Source of the DNA: Desmodus rotundus
Lineage: Eukaryota > Chordata > Mammalia > Chiroptera > Phyllostomidae
Assembly (NCBI RefSeq): GCF_022682495.2
Contig: NC_071397.1
Coordinates: forward strand, 32,255,427-32,319,426
Length of the DNA: 64,000 nt
Direction of reading: 5' to 3'
In this document: positions 22,177-34,449 of the stretch, piece after piece
Layout of the letters: every line of letters starts with the position of its first letter
How positions within the stretch are numbered: position 1 is the stretch's first letter
Notes under the pieces: generated by a model
Told to the model about the DNA's origin: nothing
Database searches by the model: none
The model's input: only the letters and a program-made list of their open reading frames with translations
Program-made: the position numbers and the translations under genes

Positions 22177-24803
22177 GGTGAATTAATTTTGTTTTAATTA
22201 TATTTTGTTGATTAGGCTCTTATAGTTGTCAATTTTTCCCCTTTTGCTCCCCTCCACCCAACACCCCCCTACACCCTCAGGCAAAACCCACACCTTTGTC
22301 CATGACCATGGGTCATGCATATGTGTTCTTTGGCTACTCCATTTCCTATACTGTACTTTACATCCCCATGGCTATTCTCCATGGCTATTCTGTGACTACC
22401 TATTTGTACTTCTTAATCCCCTCAGCTCTTCACCCTTACCTCAATATGCTCTCATATCTAGCAACAATCAAAATGCTCAAAATGTATTTATGATTCTGTT
22501 TCTGTTCTTGTTTGCTTAGTTTGTTTTTTAGATTAAATTGTTGATAGATATGTAATTATTATAGATATGTAAATATTATTGTTCATAGTTTTGATCTTCT
22601 TTTTCTCAAATAAGTCCCTTTAACATTTCATATAATAATGGTTTGGTGATGATGAATTCCTTTAGTTTTTTCTTGTCTGGGAAGCTTTTTATCTGCCCCT
22701 CAGTACTAACTGATAGCTTTGCTGGGTAGACCAATCTTGGCCATAGGTGCCTGCTTTATATGACTTTGAATATTTTTTGCCAACCCCTTCCAGCCTGCAA
22801 AGTTTCTTCCAGCCTGCAAACTTTCTGGTAACTCCCATGTAGGTAATTAACTTATTTTCTCTTGCTGCTTTTAAGATCCTGTCTTTATCTTTAACCTTTG
22901 GCATTTTAATTATGATGTGTCTTGGAGTGGGCCTCTTTGCATCCATCTTGTTTGGGATTCTCTGTGCTTCTTGGACTTGCATGTCTATTTCCTTTTGCAA
23001 ATTAGGGAAGTTTTCTTTCATTATTTTTTTTCAAATAGATTTCCAATTTATTGCTGTTTCTCTTCTCCTTCTGGCATTCCTATGATGTGAATGTTGGAAT
23101 GCTTGAAGTTGCCCCAAAGTTTGCTTAGACTATCCTTGTTTTTTTAAATTCTTTTTTCTTCTTGCTGTTCTGATTAAATTTTTATCTCCCTTGTGTTCCA
23201 AATTGCTGATTTGATTCTTGGCTTCATGCACTATACTGTTATTTCCCTGTAAATTGTTCTTTATTTCAATTACTGTATCCTTCCTTTCTGACTAGATCAT
23301 TTTTATGCTGTTGAGGTCCTCACTAAGTTCTTTGAGCATCCTTATACCCAGTGTTTTGAATTCTGCATCTGATAGATTGCTTATTTCCCTTTTGTTTAGT
23401 TCTTTTTCTGGAGTTTTGGCCTGTTTTTTCATTTGGGCTATATTTCTTTGTCTCCTCATTTTGGCAGCCTCCCTGTGTTTGTTTCTATATATTAGGTACA
23501 GCTGCTATGACTCTGTGTCTTGGTAGCATGGCTGAATGTAGTAGGTGTCCTGTAGGGTCCAGTGGCACAGCCTCCCTCTTATCAACCAAGCTGGGTAGTC
23601 GAGGTGTACCCTTCATGTGGGCTGAGTGCACTCTCCTCTTATAGTTGAGACTTGATTGCTGTTGGCAGGTCAATGGGCGGGATTTACTCAGGCCAGTGGC
23701 TGGGACCACTGATGACCAACCTCTGTTCTCCATGGAGGATCAACTGTGCAGGGTGGTGCTTCAATGTGATCTGTAACTCTCTACTGGGTGTGCAGGCTCT
23801 TGTGTTTTCTGGGTTCTGCAGGCCAAGGTCAGCCCCCACCTGTGTTTTGCCTGGGGCCACCCTACCTTAGCTATAAAGCAATCTGAGATGGCTGGTACTT
23901 GTACTGCATTTAGAGTTTCCCAGGTGAAGCCAAGCTGTGATTCTGGGTTGGTTGTTGCTAGTGCTGGGCCTGGGGCCAGTTAGCAAGAGGTATGGAGGCT
24001 GGGGGCTCACTGAGGCTTGTCTGATAGGATTTATGAAGTCGTGAAGCATGAGCCAAGACCAGCCATTTGTATGGAAAAGCAGCTTGGGTGGACCCATAAG
24101 TTGGGTGGGATGGAGTATCTAGGAATCTCCAGGGCAGAGCAAACAGTGTTAGGCAGGTTGATGGAGACTTATATATGGCACCAGCCTGCCAGCTCTATAG
24201 CTCTGTGGCTGCAGGGCTCAGAAAAGGGACAGTGGCCTGTGCCCACCTTTCTGTCTGGGAGAAATTTGTCCCCCAGCTCTCACCTTGATGCCAGACACTT
24301 CAGTTTCTCCCTGCATGCCACTGATGCCTTTCAAGCTACTACCCTAGTGCTGGAGCTCAGAGGGAGTGAATATGAGTAAATCTGTATTTGGGTTCTTTAA
24401 GAGGAACTGCTTGGGACTCCAAGAGTTTCTTCCACCAACTCAGTCCCCTCTGGTTTTCGCAGCCAGAAGTTATGGGGACTTATGTTACTGGCACTGGAAC
24501 CTTGGGCTGGTGGCCTGTTGTGGGGCTGGGGCTCCTTGCTCCTGAGATATTCCTCCCCAAATTTTGTCCACCACATTTGGATGTAGCACCAGTCCTTTCC
24601 CCTGCCTGTACTCCTCCTACCAGCCTGGATGCATTTGGTTTCTTTAATTTTGTAGATGTCAGACTTCCATTCAACTTGATTTCTGATGGTTCTGAGTGAT
24701 GGTTGTTCTATATATTAGTTGTAATTTTGCTGTGGTTGTATGAGGAGGTAAGCCATGTTTACCTATGCTACCATCTTGATGGAAAGTCTGGTGAACTAAT
24801 TTT
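22177..24803 (-). mobile_element. HAL1-like element, copy B, long 5'UTR
   Basis: Element 22191-24789 on the minus strand, flanked by GGTGAATTAATTTT (22177-22190) and GGTGAACTAATTTT (24790-24803), a 14-bp target duplication with one change. Its 5' end reads CATCAAGATGGTAGCATAGG, related to copies A, D and E. The 5'UTR is about 1.3 kb, longer than the ~0.7-0.8 kb of the other copies. ORF1 is decayed, and the ~0.45-kb 3'UTR follows directly: no ORF2. Many substitutions relative to copy D make it older. Confidence 0.85.
22632..23440 (-). pseudogene. L1 ORF1-like pseudogene (HAL1 copy B)
   Basis: The longest readable piece, 22689-23021, contains MKENFPNLQKEIDMQVQEAQ and PRHIIIKMPKVKDKDRILKAA, the RRM and start of the C-terminal domain of L1 ORF1p. 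The N-terminal part up to about 23440 is recognisable on the DNA level but broken by frameshifts. Confidence 0.8.
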
Positions 24804-27800
24804 TTAATTTTATTTTTTTATGCTTTCTTCTTACTATTTGATCACTTTTAAATGACTATGGGTTAAAAATATTTAGTAATCCAACTGTTAACTAATTTAA
24901 TACTTATATTTATAGTAAAATACTTGATTTGTAACTTTATGATTTGAAATCCTGTTCTGGTAAGGTCACAAGTTCTGATTTAACTTGTCAGTTTCCTCAG
25001 TAAGAAATTTAATTTGACACATGATTTTCTTACTTAATAGATATAAATTTAATGTATTATTTTAAACTTGAGCACAAAAAATTTTAGAATGCAATTATTT
25101 AGATGCTGAGCTAAGTTTCCACTGATCTTGGAAAACTTATTTAGACTCTTCCAAGAAAATCTAGTCCAATTCAATGATTTTTCATTGAAATTCAGGATTA
25201 TTTTCTTAGTTGCATTTCCATTCACAGGATCTATTTATTAGGCTGTTCACTCTTTATCTCTTCCTGGTTCTGTATGCTGCCTGATGGAGGTGTGCATGTG
25301 TGTCTGTGTGTGTTTGGTGTATAGGTGTGTTTTTGTGTATGTATGTAGGTGTGTGCTTATCTGGGCACATGAGTGAATGTGTGGTAGGTGAAGAACCACT
25401 TCCATGACTGGCCACACACTGGTGCTGCACAGGCCTTGCTTTTGTTTGGTCCGACAGGCTTCTCACCTTTGTGTGGTGTTATGTTAGTCGTTCTTCTGTT
25501 GTCCACTGTGTGTCACCGTTTGTTAGGGTCCCTGATGTGGACTGCGGTATTCAATGCAGGCTTTGTCAGTGGTCATTAGGTGGCCTGGTGGTTTCCTCTG
25601 GGACCCTTGCATAGTTTCCTGATGTGGATGAACCCCTGAAATACGGGATTCCTGATCCCACGAGCCTTCAAATTTAGGCCACATACCACTCTGCTGAGCG
25701 GATTGCTGGTGTGTTGACCCACTTAGTTTTGGGCCCACAAAAATGTATAAATTCCGTTATACCAAACTTGGAGCCTCTTTGGTGGGCTCCATGGTGGGAG
25801 AAACATTTAGGGGTGCATTTTAGAATATTCCTCCCTCTGTTCCCCCAAATCATAGGAGACACACTTGTTCTTTCTTCTCTGAATCCCCCACCTCCCATTT
25901 GGCTTCAGAAGTACAGACTGAAGATGACTAATGGTAACAGGAACAGACCCTTTACACTTCTGACACTCTTCTAAAATTTCCCTGCCTGCCTCTTCCCCTG
26001 TTTTATTTTACTTTTATCTCATAATTATTTTTTATTTTTAAATCTATCTGTTTTATATCTCCTTTAGTAGTAGAAAAGAGAGCTCAATTTTGGGGGTTTG
26101 CATAACTCTTCTGTTGTTTTTTCCTGTATCCCACCTGTCATTCTATCCTATAAAGCCAGTATTTTAAAATTTAGTGTCTTTCACCTCAGCAGCTTATGCA
26201 AAGTGGTCACTGGGAAGGAAAGTAGAAGATGCCGTTTTAGGTATGAAGTTTAGTGTGCTTAAAGTGATTCTTCACATATCCTCTTCCATTTGAATTTTGT
26301 AATGCTCGGTCTTTAACAGGTGGCTACTCAAACATTCTGAACAGTGTAGGGGAAGAGATTCAAGATAGGTGTCTGTCCTCAGGGGAGTGAACACCATTCT
26401 GTAACAATCAAGGTTCCTGATGATGTCTTGTTTCATGCAATTCTCTGTCTTCATTCCCTGACTTTCATTCTCTGCTTCTTTAGGGTTATCGTGGATAAGA
26501 ATATAAGTACCAAGTGGGCTTCAAGGGCTCTCTTCTAGAAGTTTGTGTGGAAATTAGTATTGTACTAACCCCCAAACAGCTCCATTTTTATTACCCTGAA
26601 GAGTCTCAACTGCCCTCAAAGTCCAGGTTGCTTTCTCTCCCTCCAGCTGCTGGTCTGAGGGGAATAGATTTTCTCTGGTGGCCTTGGCTACAGCTGGTGG
26701 AGAAAGCATTTCACCCTAGGAGGAGTGACAAACTTCCAGGAATTTTAAACAATAAAGAATTATACTACTTGCTTTTAATAAGTAGTATAATTAATAAGTT
26801 TTAATTATACTATAAAATAAGGTTGCTTTAATAAGTTTACTTATTCATCTATTTACTAAATTTTCTATTAACTACCTAATGATCACCTGGCAAAGAAGAC
26901 TGAGGAGAACTCTACCAAAATATTAAAAGTGGTTTTCCCTGTGTGATTAGTTGTGGGTAATTTTTATTTTCTTTTTTTTTAAATTCTAAAATGAAGACAT
27001 TACTCTTACTATTAATACACATTAATAGAATATTAATAAACATAAACCTTATTTAAAATGAAGTTGGGAGGTTGAAAGAGAGAACTCTCATACATGTGTC
27101 ACTGAACATGCACTACTGGCTCAAAAAGGAAGAGACTTCCTCGCATTTCCTCCAGGAAATGATGCTATATTACTGCCTCTGCAAGAGGAAGAAAATATCC
27201 TCCTCCGTGGTAACAGCCCAGCCAATGAAAAGTCACTGTACTTAGGCCTTCCAGTTTCCTTCAGTGGAGTCTTGTTTACAACAGATCCTTCCAAGTCCAT
27301 AAAAGAGTGTTCCTCTGGACTTGCATGTGGGTCACCACTAGACCACATGTTCCCAGTTGCAATTCCTTGTTGTTCCTGAGTAAACCCAACTTGCTGGAGA
27401 AATACCTGGCTGTCTATTTAAGGTCAGCAGACAAAAACATGATTTAAGGTTCCTGAAGATGAGGAAGGGTTTGGAATACAGAGTAGAACAGAAGGGTTCA
27501 CTGCAAACAGAAGGAAAGACAATTGCTGGATGGAGACAAAGGGGGAAATGGAAGGATAGATGTAAAGAGATGAGTTTGAACTTTCTCACCACAAACACTG
27601 GCCAGGAAGAGCAAGGTCGGGGACTAAAATTCTCCTCCTATTTGCTCTTGCCTGTGAACAAGCATCAGTTTGGATAGAGTGAGAAAACCCACTCACAGCA
27701 GCTTGTATCAGTGACTTCTATTTTCTCTGTGAAGTAGGTAAGACTATCCATCAACTAGGAAAGGGAGAAGTAGCAGGAATGAAAACTTGAACAGACTTGT

Positions 27801-27926
27801 AAACATATGGAATGGCCTCAAGATGGAAAAGGGAAGAAACCTTTCAGGGACACAGAGAATTGTCTGTCAGCATTGAAAATCCAACAGGGGTTCTAAATCA
27901 TAAATATGTAGGTAATTAATTTCAAT
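24804..27926. other. no gene recognised; GT-rich tract
   Basis: About 3.1 kb. A GT-rich low-complexity run lies at 25287-25362 and a perfect inverted repeat at 26758-26792. The stretch 25400-25970 is less AT-rich than its surroundings and has several short frames, none recognisable. No repeat family identified. Confidence 0.4.
26758..26792. repeat. perfect 13-bp inverted repeat (hairpin)
   Basis: AATTATACTACTT at 26758-26770 and its exact complement at 26780-26792 enclose a 9-base loop. The surrounding sequence carries more partial copies of TAATTATACTA (26802 on), so the site is locally iterated. Confidence 0.9.
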
Positions 27927-28830
27927 TGATAAAGATCCTGGCCCACGGGATCCATGAGTTGTGGCTGCAATGGACAAATTCACAAAGACTACCGAGTCCT
28001 GTGGAGGAAAAGGGACGGCACGGGCACTCTCTCAAGGGGAGAGCACCCCAACCCTTGCCTGGACAGGCTTTTATTGCTTTTCTGGGCACATAACATTGAG
28101 GATGATCCTCATTTATTATGCATAGGTTCACTTTAGGTGGTTAGAAGGGAAGGTTGTTGCTAATTACATCAAAAAGGAAGGATATTTACAAATGTAAAGG
28201 GGAAAGTGGTTGAACTGGTTATACTCCTCCTTGAAGGTTTAGCATAGATTTTAGGAAGTTACTTTATTTTTTTATTTTTTAAATATATTTTACTGATTAT
28301 GCTATTACAGTTGTCCCATTTCCCCCCTTCACTCCACTCCATCCTGCCCACCCCCTCCCTCCCACATTCCCCCCCTCCCATAGTTCATGTCCATGGGCCA
28401 TACGTATAAGTTCTTTGGCTTCTACATTTCCTACATTATTCTTACCCTCCCCCTGTCTATTTTCTACCTACCATTTATGCTACTTGTTCTCTGTACCTTC
28501 CCCCCTCTCGCCCTCCCACTCCCCTGTTGATAACTCTCCATGTGATCTCCATTTCTGTGGTTCGGTTCCTGTTCTAGTTGTTTGCTTAGTTTGCTTTTGT
28601 TTTTGTTTTAGGTGTGGTTGTTAATAAGTGTGAGTTTGCTGTCGTTATTACTGTTCATGCAGTAAATGTTTGCTGTCTCAATTCAGCGTGGGGGAGTTTT
28701 AGCAAAAAGCAAGTCTCAAAGTGGCCTAGGTACAATGCAGGCCTGATTCCCCATGGGAGAACCTATCTGTGGGCATGGGTTCTGCGTGGCATGCTGGACA
28801 CTGCTCCCCACTAATCATCTCATAGCTGAT
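27927..28830 (-). mobile_element. older ERV-type LTR, interrupted by a HAL1 tail
   Basis: On the minus strand it shares landmarks in the same order with the solo LTR at 34456-35277: a block matching 'aggcctgattcccca', a poly-A signal (complement of 28070-28075) in AATAAAAGCC, then 'tctccccttgagaga', a 'tttcctcc' block and 'ggtagtctttgtg'. The proposed minus-strand end is near 27927 ('...TTTATCA'); the other border is unclear. A HAL1-like 3' fragment (28262-28658) sits inside. No retroviral coding sequence seen nearby. Confidence 0.6.
28262..28658 (-). mobile_element. HAL1-like 3'UTR fragment, copy C (5'-truncated)
   Basis: About 400 bp matching the 3'UTR and tail of copies D and E almost block for block (complement: tail, GTAATAGCATAATCAGTAAA, the GGGAGGGGG stretch, GGAGATCACATGGAGAG). 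It stops just short of ORF1. Inserted in the LTR at 27927-28830. The frame at 28415-28624 is a shadow of it. Confidence 0.85.
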
Positions 28831-31800
28831 TTGTGAAGTCTTTTTATCCAATGGCACTTAGCAACTTGTGTACGGAGCAAAGAAGATGAACAGCTGGACT
28901 GGTCCAGAGTTGGAGCATTCCTAGAAAGACCAGATGAAATGGCAAATGGCAAGTGGGTTTAGCTTTTAGTAAAGGTATGTTTAAGTGATGGTTATAGCAA
29001 ATAGGGAAGAAAAATAGGAAGTGGAATAATAAACCACAATGGAGGACTCAGGCAGAAGAATAAGCACAGTGGGAAAGGGGCCTGAGAGAGCAAGGTGAAT
29101 AAAAGAGCAGAACACTGAGATGTAACATCTCAGGGCTGGGGAATGGCTAGGTGAGAACAGGATGCCAGCTAGTGACGAGGGAGGAAATAGGGGAAGGAGG
29201 GTGGAAATGAAAGTTATGAAAAAACAAGAGGTCATGGAAAAGAGGGGTTGGGAGGGCTCTCCTTCAGCATAGTAACCACTGGGGTGCCATATAGCCGTGC
29301 TTGTTGCCCGAGATTAAAAGCAGCTGTTCCCCAAGTATTGGCCAAGCAAAACAAAAGTTTGTGGCTTATTCATGTTTTGAATCTCCAGTTCACAGTATAT
29401 CACCTGAGCTATTAGTGTTCGATAAATCTTAGTTGAATATAAATGACCTAGAGGTGATAGGAAGTTTGTGTTCTTCCAACCCACTTATTTCTCCTATGAG
29501 ACAAAGCAAATGGTATTCCTTCTTGGCCACCCTAGAAAGGAATAAAACAGTAAGTGAAATTTAGAGTATGCAGAAATTATGAAGGTCCTTTACAGGAGAG
29601 GCTTGTGATCTTGCCTCAAGTATTTGTGCTTGTCACCATTATTGATTGCTGTACCTAAGTGTATGACAAAGAACACTGTAAATTAAGCCAGCCTGTGCAA
29701 AATTTACATTTTCCATGAAATAGTTTTGGTATTAGCCTTGGTCATTAAGATTTGAAAATATATGGTAGTAATTGGGAGGAGAGCCAGACTAGGGGCTTTT
29801 CTGTGTCCCTGTCTCCCCCAGCCCTTCGTGGTTGAGAGGACAATTCCTGTATACTTGGTTCTATAATTTTCAGCTTCCTTATCCATGTGTCCACTGCTTT
29901 TAGCCAGGGCCATTGAGCAAGATCCTATTCAGTCTCCCATCCACTCCCAGTCATCAGGGTAGAGACGTCAGAACAGGAAGTGCCAGGAGTGGCCTCTTGG
30001 CCATAGGATTCCACAGGAATAGACAAGATGAGCTGATTGGGAGGTGTAACTTAAAGAGAACTGGTCAAGCTGGACTTGTGGGCCTTCAGAGATGCAGACT
30101 GAGGTATATTTGGGATCCTCTGGCTGAACCTAAAGGAGCCCTGGACTATATGACAGCTTTGCAAAAGATGAAATTGGGAAAACAGTCTCTCCCTATGGTC
30201 TGTATGGCTGTTTGGATGGTGGTAGGAAGTCTGAGGGTAAAGGTGGTGTGGGGGCTCATTTAACTCCTTAACTAGTCAAGCTTTATTCCAGTGCCATATG
30301 CTGACCCACACGTTCTAATCACGCAATTGGCATTCCCATTGTTGCCACCAATTAGTATTCATCTCCAATCCTGACCAAACTTTCTCTGACTTTTGGCTTC
30401 CGTTGTACTTGACCTCCTGTTGCTATCTTGTCTTGCTTTGCATTAGTTCCTCTAACTTGTAATTCCCTTGGCTCCTTTATGAGTGTTCAACATTTGGCTC
30501 ATTCTTTTTTGGCAAATGTGTTTCCAAAACCTATCCTTTGGGAACTGTAGTGGCATGAATGATGTGAGAAGAGGATCTGAAGCAGGTTCAGGGGATACTT
30601 CATTTATTTTATTATGAAGATTTTATTGATATTCCAGTTATAAAGAATTGATAGTAACACCAGACTTTAATAGCTGTATATAAATATTACTGCTTTTGTT
30701 GGTTTTTGCAGTATTTCCTTAAATATCAAATATTTGGAAAGTATACATGATGCATTCAGTCGCGTGGGCTCTGTAACTCCCCAGCAATCTTTTTGTTTTC
30801 TTTGTAAGGCTTTGAATTGCAAGTGTACCTTTAGACATCTGAGGACAGGTCCCAAGATGAGTAAAATGGGTAAATCTGAGTTTATGTTTAAGGTATTGTG
30901 GTTCAGGAAGGAGAATCAGACTGAAAGGTGTTTAACGAGGTATTTGCTTGTTTGTGCTGTATGTTGAATAGTACCTGCTCTTTTTGTAAATAAAAATGTG
31001 TTCTATAGTGCTTCCACTATTTTTACTGTAGTCTTTCATAATAAGAATTATTTTTTATTACTTAAAGATTTGTAACAATACAAACAGCATGAGGATTCCA
31101 ATAGAATGTTAATATTTTTTTCTGTGAAAATAGTTATCAATACTTTTAGAGACATTTTAAGTAAACATGATTTCTGATAATGCTATTCCATAAATTAAAG
31201 GCCAGAAGACATTTTAATGGCATAAATAAAGGTCATTCCATCATCCTCATCTTTTAAAAAATACCTTTAGGTTTAGATGATCGCATTTCATTTTGGGGCC
31301 TTTAGACATCCTTTCTGTGTGCTGTGTGTCATTGCTCACGGGCTGTTGACCATCCACCTGATCTCTTACATCCTGTGCATTTGGGATGTTATAGTTTCCA
31401 AAGGAACAGTTGATTTTTACTTCTTGTACCTCTTTAGGTACAAGAAGTAAATCTCACACAAAATCTCACACAGGTGATGTTCAACTTAGTCCAATTCTAG
31501 ACTTCTGAGATTGTCTTTAAAACTTTGGGCCTCTAACAACTTACCTTAAGCAACAGAGAGCTCAGCTCAGATGCTCCTCCTCCCAGTGCTTGCAGTTGAT
31601 GACCTCGGTTTGGGCATCTTGCATGCACATTTTACCTCTGCAGTTCTGCTTTCATTTTGAGTTCCTTACTTTCCTGCCCTGGCATGCATTTTACTCTATA
31701 ATCTTATAGTGATGGAGAAGAGGAAGTGTGCCTCAGGCACTTTGGAATCACCACAGGGACAAAACAAAGGACCTTTTTGTTTCGTTGTTTTGGTTGAGGA

Positions 31801-32464
31801 TTTCAGTAGTTGGTCTAGTAATAAATTCTAAATATTTAAATATTTTAGGAGTTTGAATCTATTTTCCATTTTATCTTCTCAAAAATTGCTTTTACTTGAA
31901 CCATATTATTCTGGATATGACCTTTGAAAAAACAAAGCTTTCCTGCTTTCAACACTTGCTTCTTCTAGAAAAAGAGCCAAGGATTTAACTTCAGTAATTT
32001 ATACCTGTTGATTGATAGCCTGATTGCATTTTGACTGAAACTCATTCTCTTTAAAGCTTTACAACAATTAGTTTATGTCTTTTACAATTTTCACTCTGAT
32101 TAAGAAATTGAAAGGTTTTATTTTTCCTCTTAAAGCAATTTTAGGTTATCAGCTAGATGAAGAGATAAAATGTAGACAACACATCAATGTTACAAGTGAT
32201 TTGGTGCTTTAAGGGTAACTGGGGTGGGGTTGGGATGGTAAAGGGTAAGTGACACAGGAGAGCACCCAGGGCATTGTCCCTGGAGTGTTTCCTGCACCCC
32301 AAGGGAGAGGAGCTCATCTGGTATACTGGAGGATGCTGGGAGTCTTTAATTTGTCACCAGATACTTCCAGAACCTAGAACTACCTGGCTGTGAACTCACA
32401 TAATGGTGCTTTAACTAAGTCAGAATTTTTTTCTTCATCATACAATCTTGTAGGTAGGCTATTG
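28831..32464. other. no gene recognised; one perfect hairpin
   Basis: About 3.6 kb without a recognised repeat or exon. 30660-31010 ends in TTGTAAATAAAAATGTG and looks 3'UTR-like, but I cannot tie it to a gene. The 116-codon frame at 29913-30263 shows no known domain. The hairpin at 31416-31451 is listed separately. Confidence 0.4.
31416..31451. repeat. perfect 16-bp inverted repeat with 4-base loop
   Basis: TTTACTTCTTGTACCT (31416-31431), loop CTTT, then the exact complement (31436-31451). Directly followed by a tandem repeat of AATCTCACACA (from about 31450 and from about 31462). Confidence 0.95.
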
Positions 32465-32780
32465 TTGTGGGTTGAATTGTGTCTCTCCAGAAGGTTTGTT
32501 GAAGTCCTAACGCCCCTTCAGCCCACTCTGGCACCTGTAAACGTATCCTTACTTATTTCCATAGGGTCTTTGCAGACATAACCAAGTTAAAATGAGGTCA
32601 TACTGGATTAGATTGTGCCCTAATCCAGTGACTGATATCCTTGTAAGAAGAGAGGGAATTTTGATCACAAGGACACAGAGGTAGAGAGTGCCATGTGAGA
32701 AGGGAGGCAGAGTTGGGAGTAATGCATCTACAAGCTAAGGAATGCCAAGGATTGCTGATGTAAGCATAAATACAGATTAA
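32465..32780 (+). mobile_element. MaLR LTR fragment (MST/MLT1-type)
   Basis: 'gttgtgggttgaattgtgtc', 'gttgaagtcctaac', 'agttaaaatgaggtcatact', 'gtgccctaatccag' and 'ccttgtaagaagag' are the 5' half of a MaLR LTR in order. The 3' part with the poly-A signal is missing or too diverged. Confidence 0.8.
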
Positions 32781-33249
32781 AAACAAGAGGCTTCACCTGA
32801 AAATAAGGAAAGAGATTCCACCTACTTTCTTTTCTTGCAGCATTTACTTTAGAAAACTTTGAATTATAAATTATTCTCTATTTCTTTGAAATGTATGTAG
32901 TACCTGTAAAAGCTCAATAAGCCTCTTACCAATCTTCTGCCCACTAGGAATGTCTTTCTCAAGGAACTGTGAGCCATCTCTTTGAAAGGCAGTCATTACG
33001 GAAGATAGCATTCCTGTCTGCCAGTTTCTTTGGGGGGGGGGGTAGGAGCTTAACTTCAGCAGGCACCTTGCTCCAAAACTACCTTCTGTCATAAAGATAT
33101 GAGAAGTTTATTTTTCCTTTGGACACAGCCAATTAGCAAATACAGATGGCTACTCTAGTTACCAGGTGAATCTAGATGAACTGTGTGTGGCAAATGAAGT
33201 TTCAAGTCCTCTAGCCTGCGGACTAGTCATTGTTTAGCTCAAGAGCATT
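32781..33249. other. no recognised feature
   Basis: Contains a run of about 12 G at 33031-33042; otherwise nothing recognised. Confidence 0.4.
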
Positions 33250-33515
33250 AAACAAAACAAAACAAAACAAAACAAAGCAAAAAAACCTCAGGCACAGAAA
33301 ACAGTCTGATGATTGCCAGAGTTTTGGAAAGGGCGTGAGGTGAGGTAGAAGAGGGTAAAGGGGGGGGACAAATGGTGATAGATGGAGGCTTGACTTGGGG
33401 CAGTGAACACATAATACAGTGTCCAGATGATGAGTTGTAGAACTGTGCCCCTGAAACCTGTATGATTTTGTTATCCAGTGTCCCCCAAGTAAATTCAATA
33501 AAAAAGCATGTATAC
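33250..33515 (+). mobile_element. old L1 3'UTR fragment with (CAAAA)n
   Basis: After a (CAAAA)n run at 33252-33285, the sequence from 'gatgattgccagagttttgg' to 'gtagaactgtgcccctgaaa', 'cctgtatgattttgttat' and 'gtaaattcaataaaaaag' is the 3'UTR and end of a mid-age L1 (L1MA/MB-like). The minus-strand frames at 33223-33517 are shadows. Confidence 0.8.
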
Positions 33516-33714
33516 AATGGAATGTAGCTGCTTGGTTATATAAAAGGGTGAGTTTTCCTCATGTTTTTGCAGTCTCTTAGTGCATTGCCTGTGATGGGCA
33601 TCATGTTTTTGTTTAATGCTTATTAAATAACGAAATTGTTTCTTTCTCTTCCGCCTTTATGGGGAGGCTTTCTGGGTTGGGGGAAGACCTTGTTTTTACT
33701 TACCTTTGCCCAAT

Positions 33715-33905
33715 ACCAGCGGCCCCCAGAAACTAGCAGGAGTCAAGGGAAAATCCTCCCCTAGAGGATCTGGAGAGAACGTGGGTCTGGCGACACACTG
33801 GTTTTGAGTGTTTAGCTTCAGAACTGTGAGAGAATAACGTTCTGTTCTGGTAAGCCTCTCAGTTGTGGCAATTGTTTTGGCAGTCCTAGGGAAGAACAGC
33901 AATCC
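33715..33905 (+). mobile_element. MaLR LTR fragment (MLT1-type)
   Basis: 'ggagagaacgtgggtctggc', 'gacacactggttttgag', 'cttcagaactgtgagagaat' and 'ttgttttggcagtcctagg' are the 3' half of an MLT1-type LTR. The 107-codon minus-strand frame at 33696-34019 overlaps it and is not a gene. Confidence 0.7.
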
Positions 33906-34449
33906 GGGGCTGGCCTGGCAGCTCTGCTGCACAAAGTCCTCGTGATGGGGACTGCTCACCTTTTGTTGTGCCAACCCCAGAGTGTGCTCCTTGTCCTCAC
34001 AGTCTGACATGGGGATCACACCATGACATTCATGTTCTAACCGCAGGATGGGGCTAATATCAGTAGTTTCCTGAAAGCTGTCACAGACTCTTCCACTTCA
34101 GTCTCATTGGGCAGAGCTTAAAGGTCATGTAGCTAGCTGCCTGTAGCTTCTTGGAAATGGAATATTTAGTCTCGGTGGCCATATACACAGCTAAAAAGGA
34201 GATACTCTAGAAGAAGGGGAATGATGACATTAGGGATCATTTGAATTCTCTGAATGTTTCCACCTGCCTTCTTTCTTAGTTTCTCTGCTAGAATACATTA
34301 CAAGTTCTTCCTTACTTTCCCAACCAAAATTTACCACTTTTTCCACACTTTTTCTTCCTCCAGAATGGCAAGATCCATATTTTGTAATTTGCACTAGGTC
34401 CGATGTTATTTGGTTACTTTTAAGATATTTTCAGGTACATTACACTGTC
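33906..34449. other. no recognised feature
   Basis: Nothing recognised. Confidence 0.4.

Noticed and set aside
29913..30263. 116-codon + frame
   Set aside because: No known motif; no splice context or repeat explanation, but composition gives no support for coding.
30660..31010. 3'UTR-like sequence with a 77-codon frame and AATAAA
   Set aside because: Poly-A-like hexamers are common in AT-rich DNA; no link to a coding exon or mRNA could be made.
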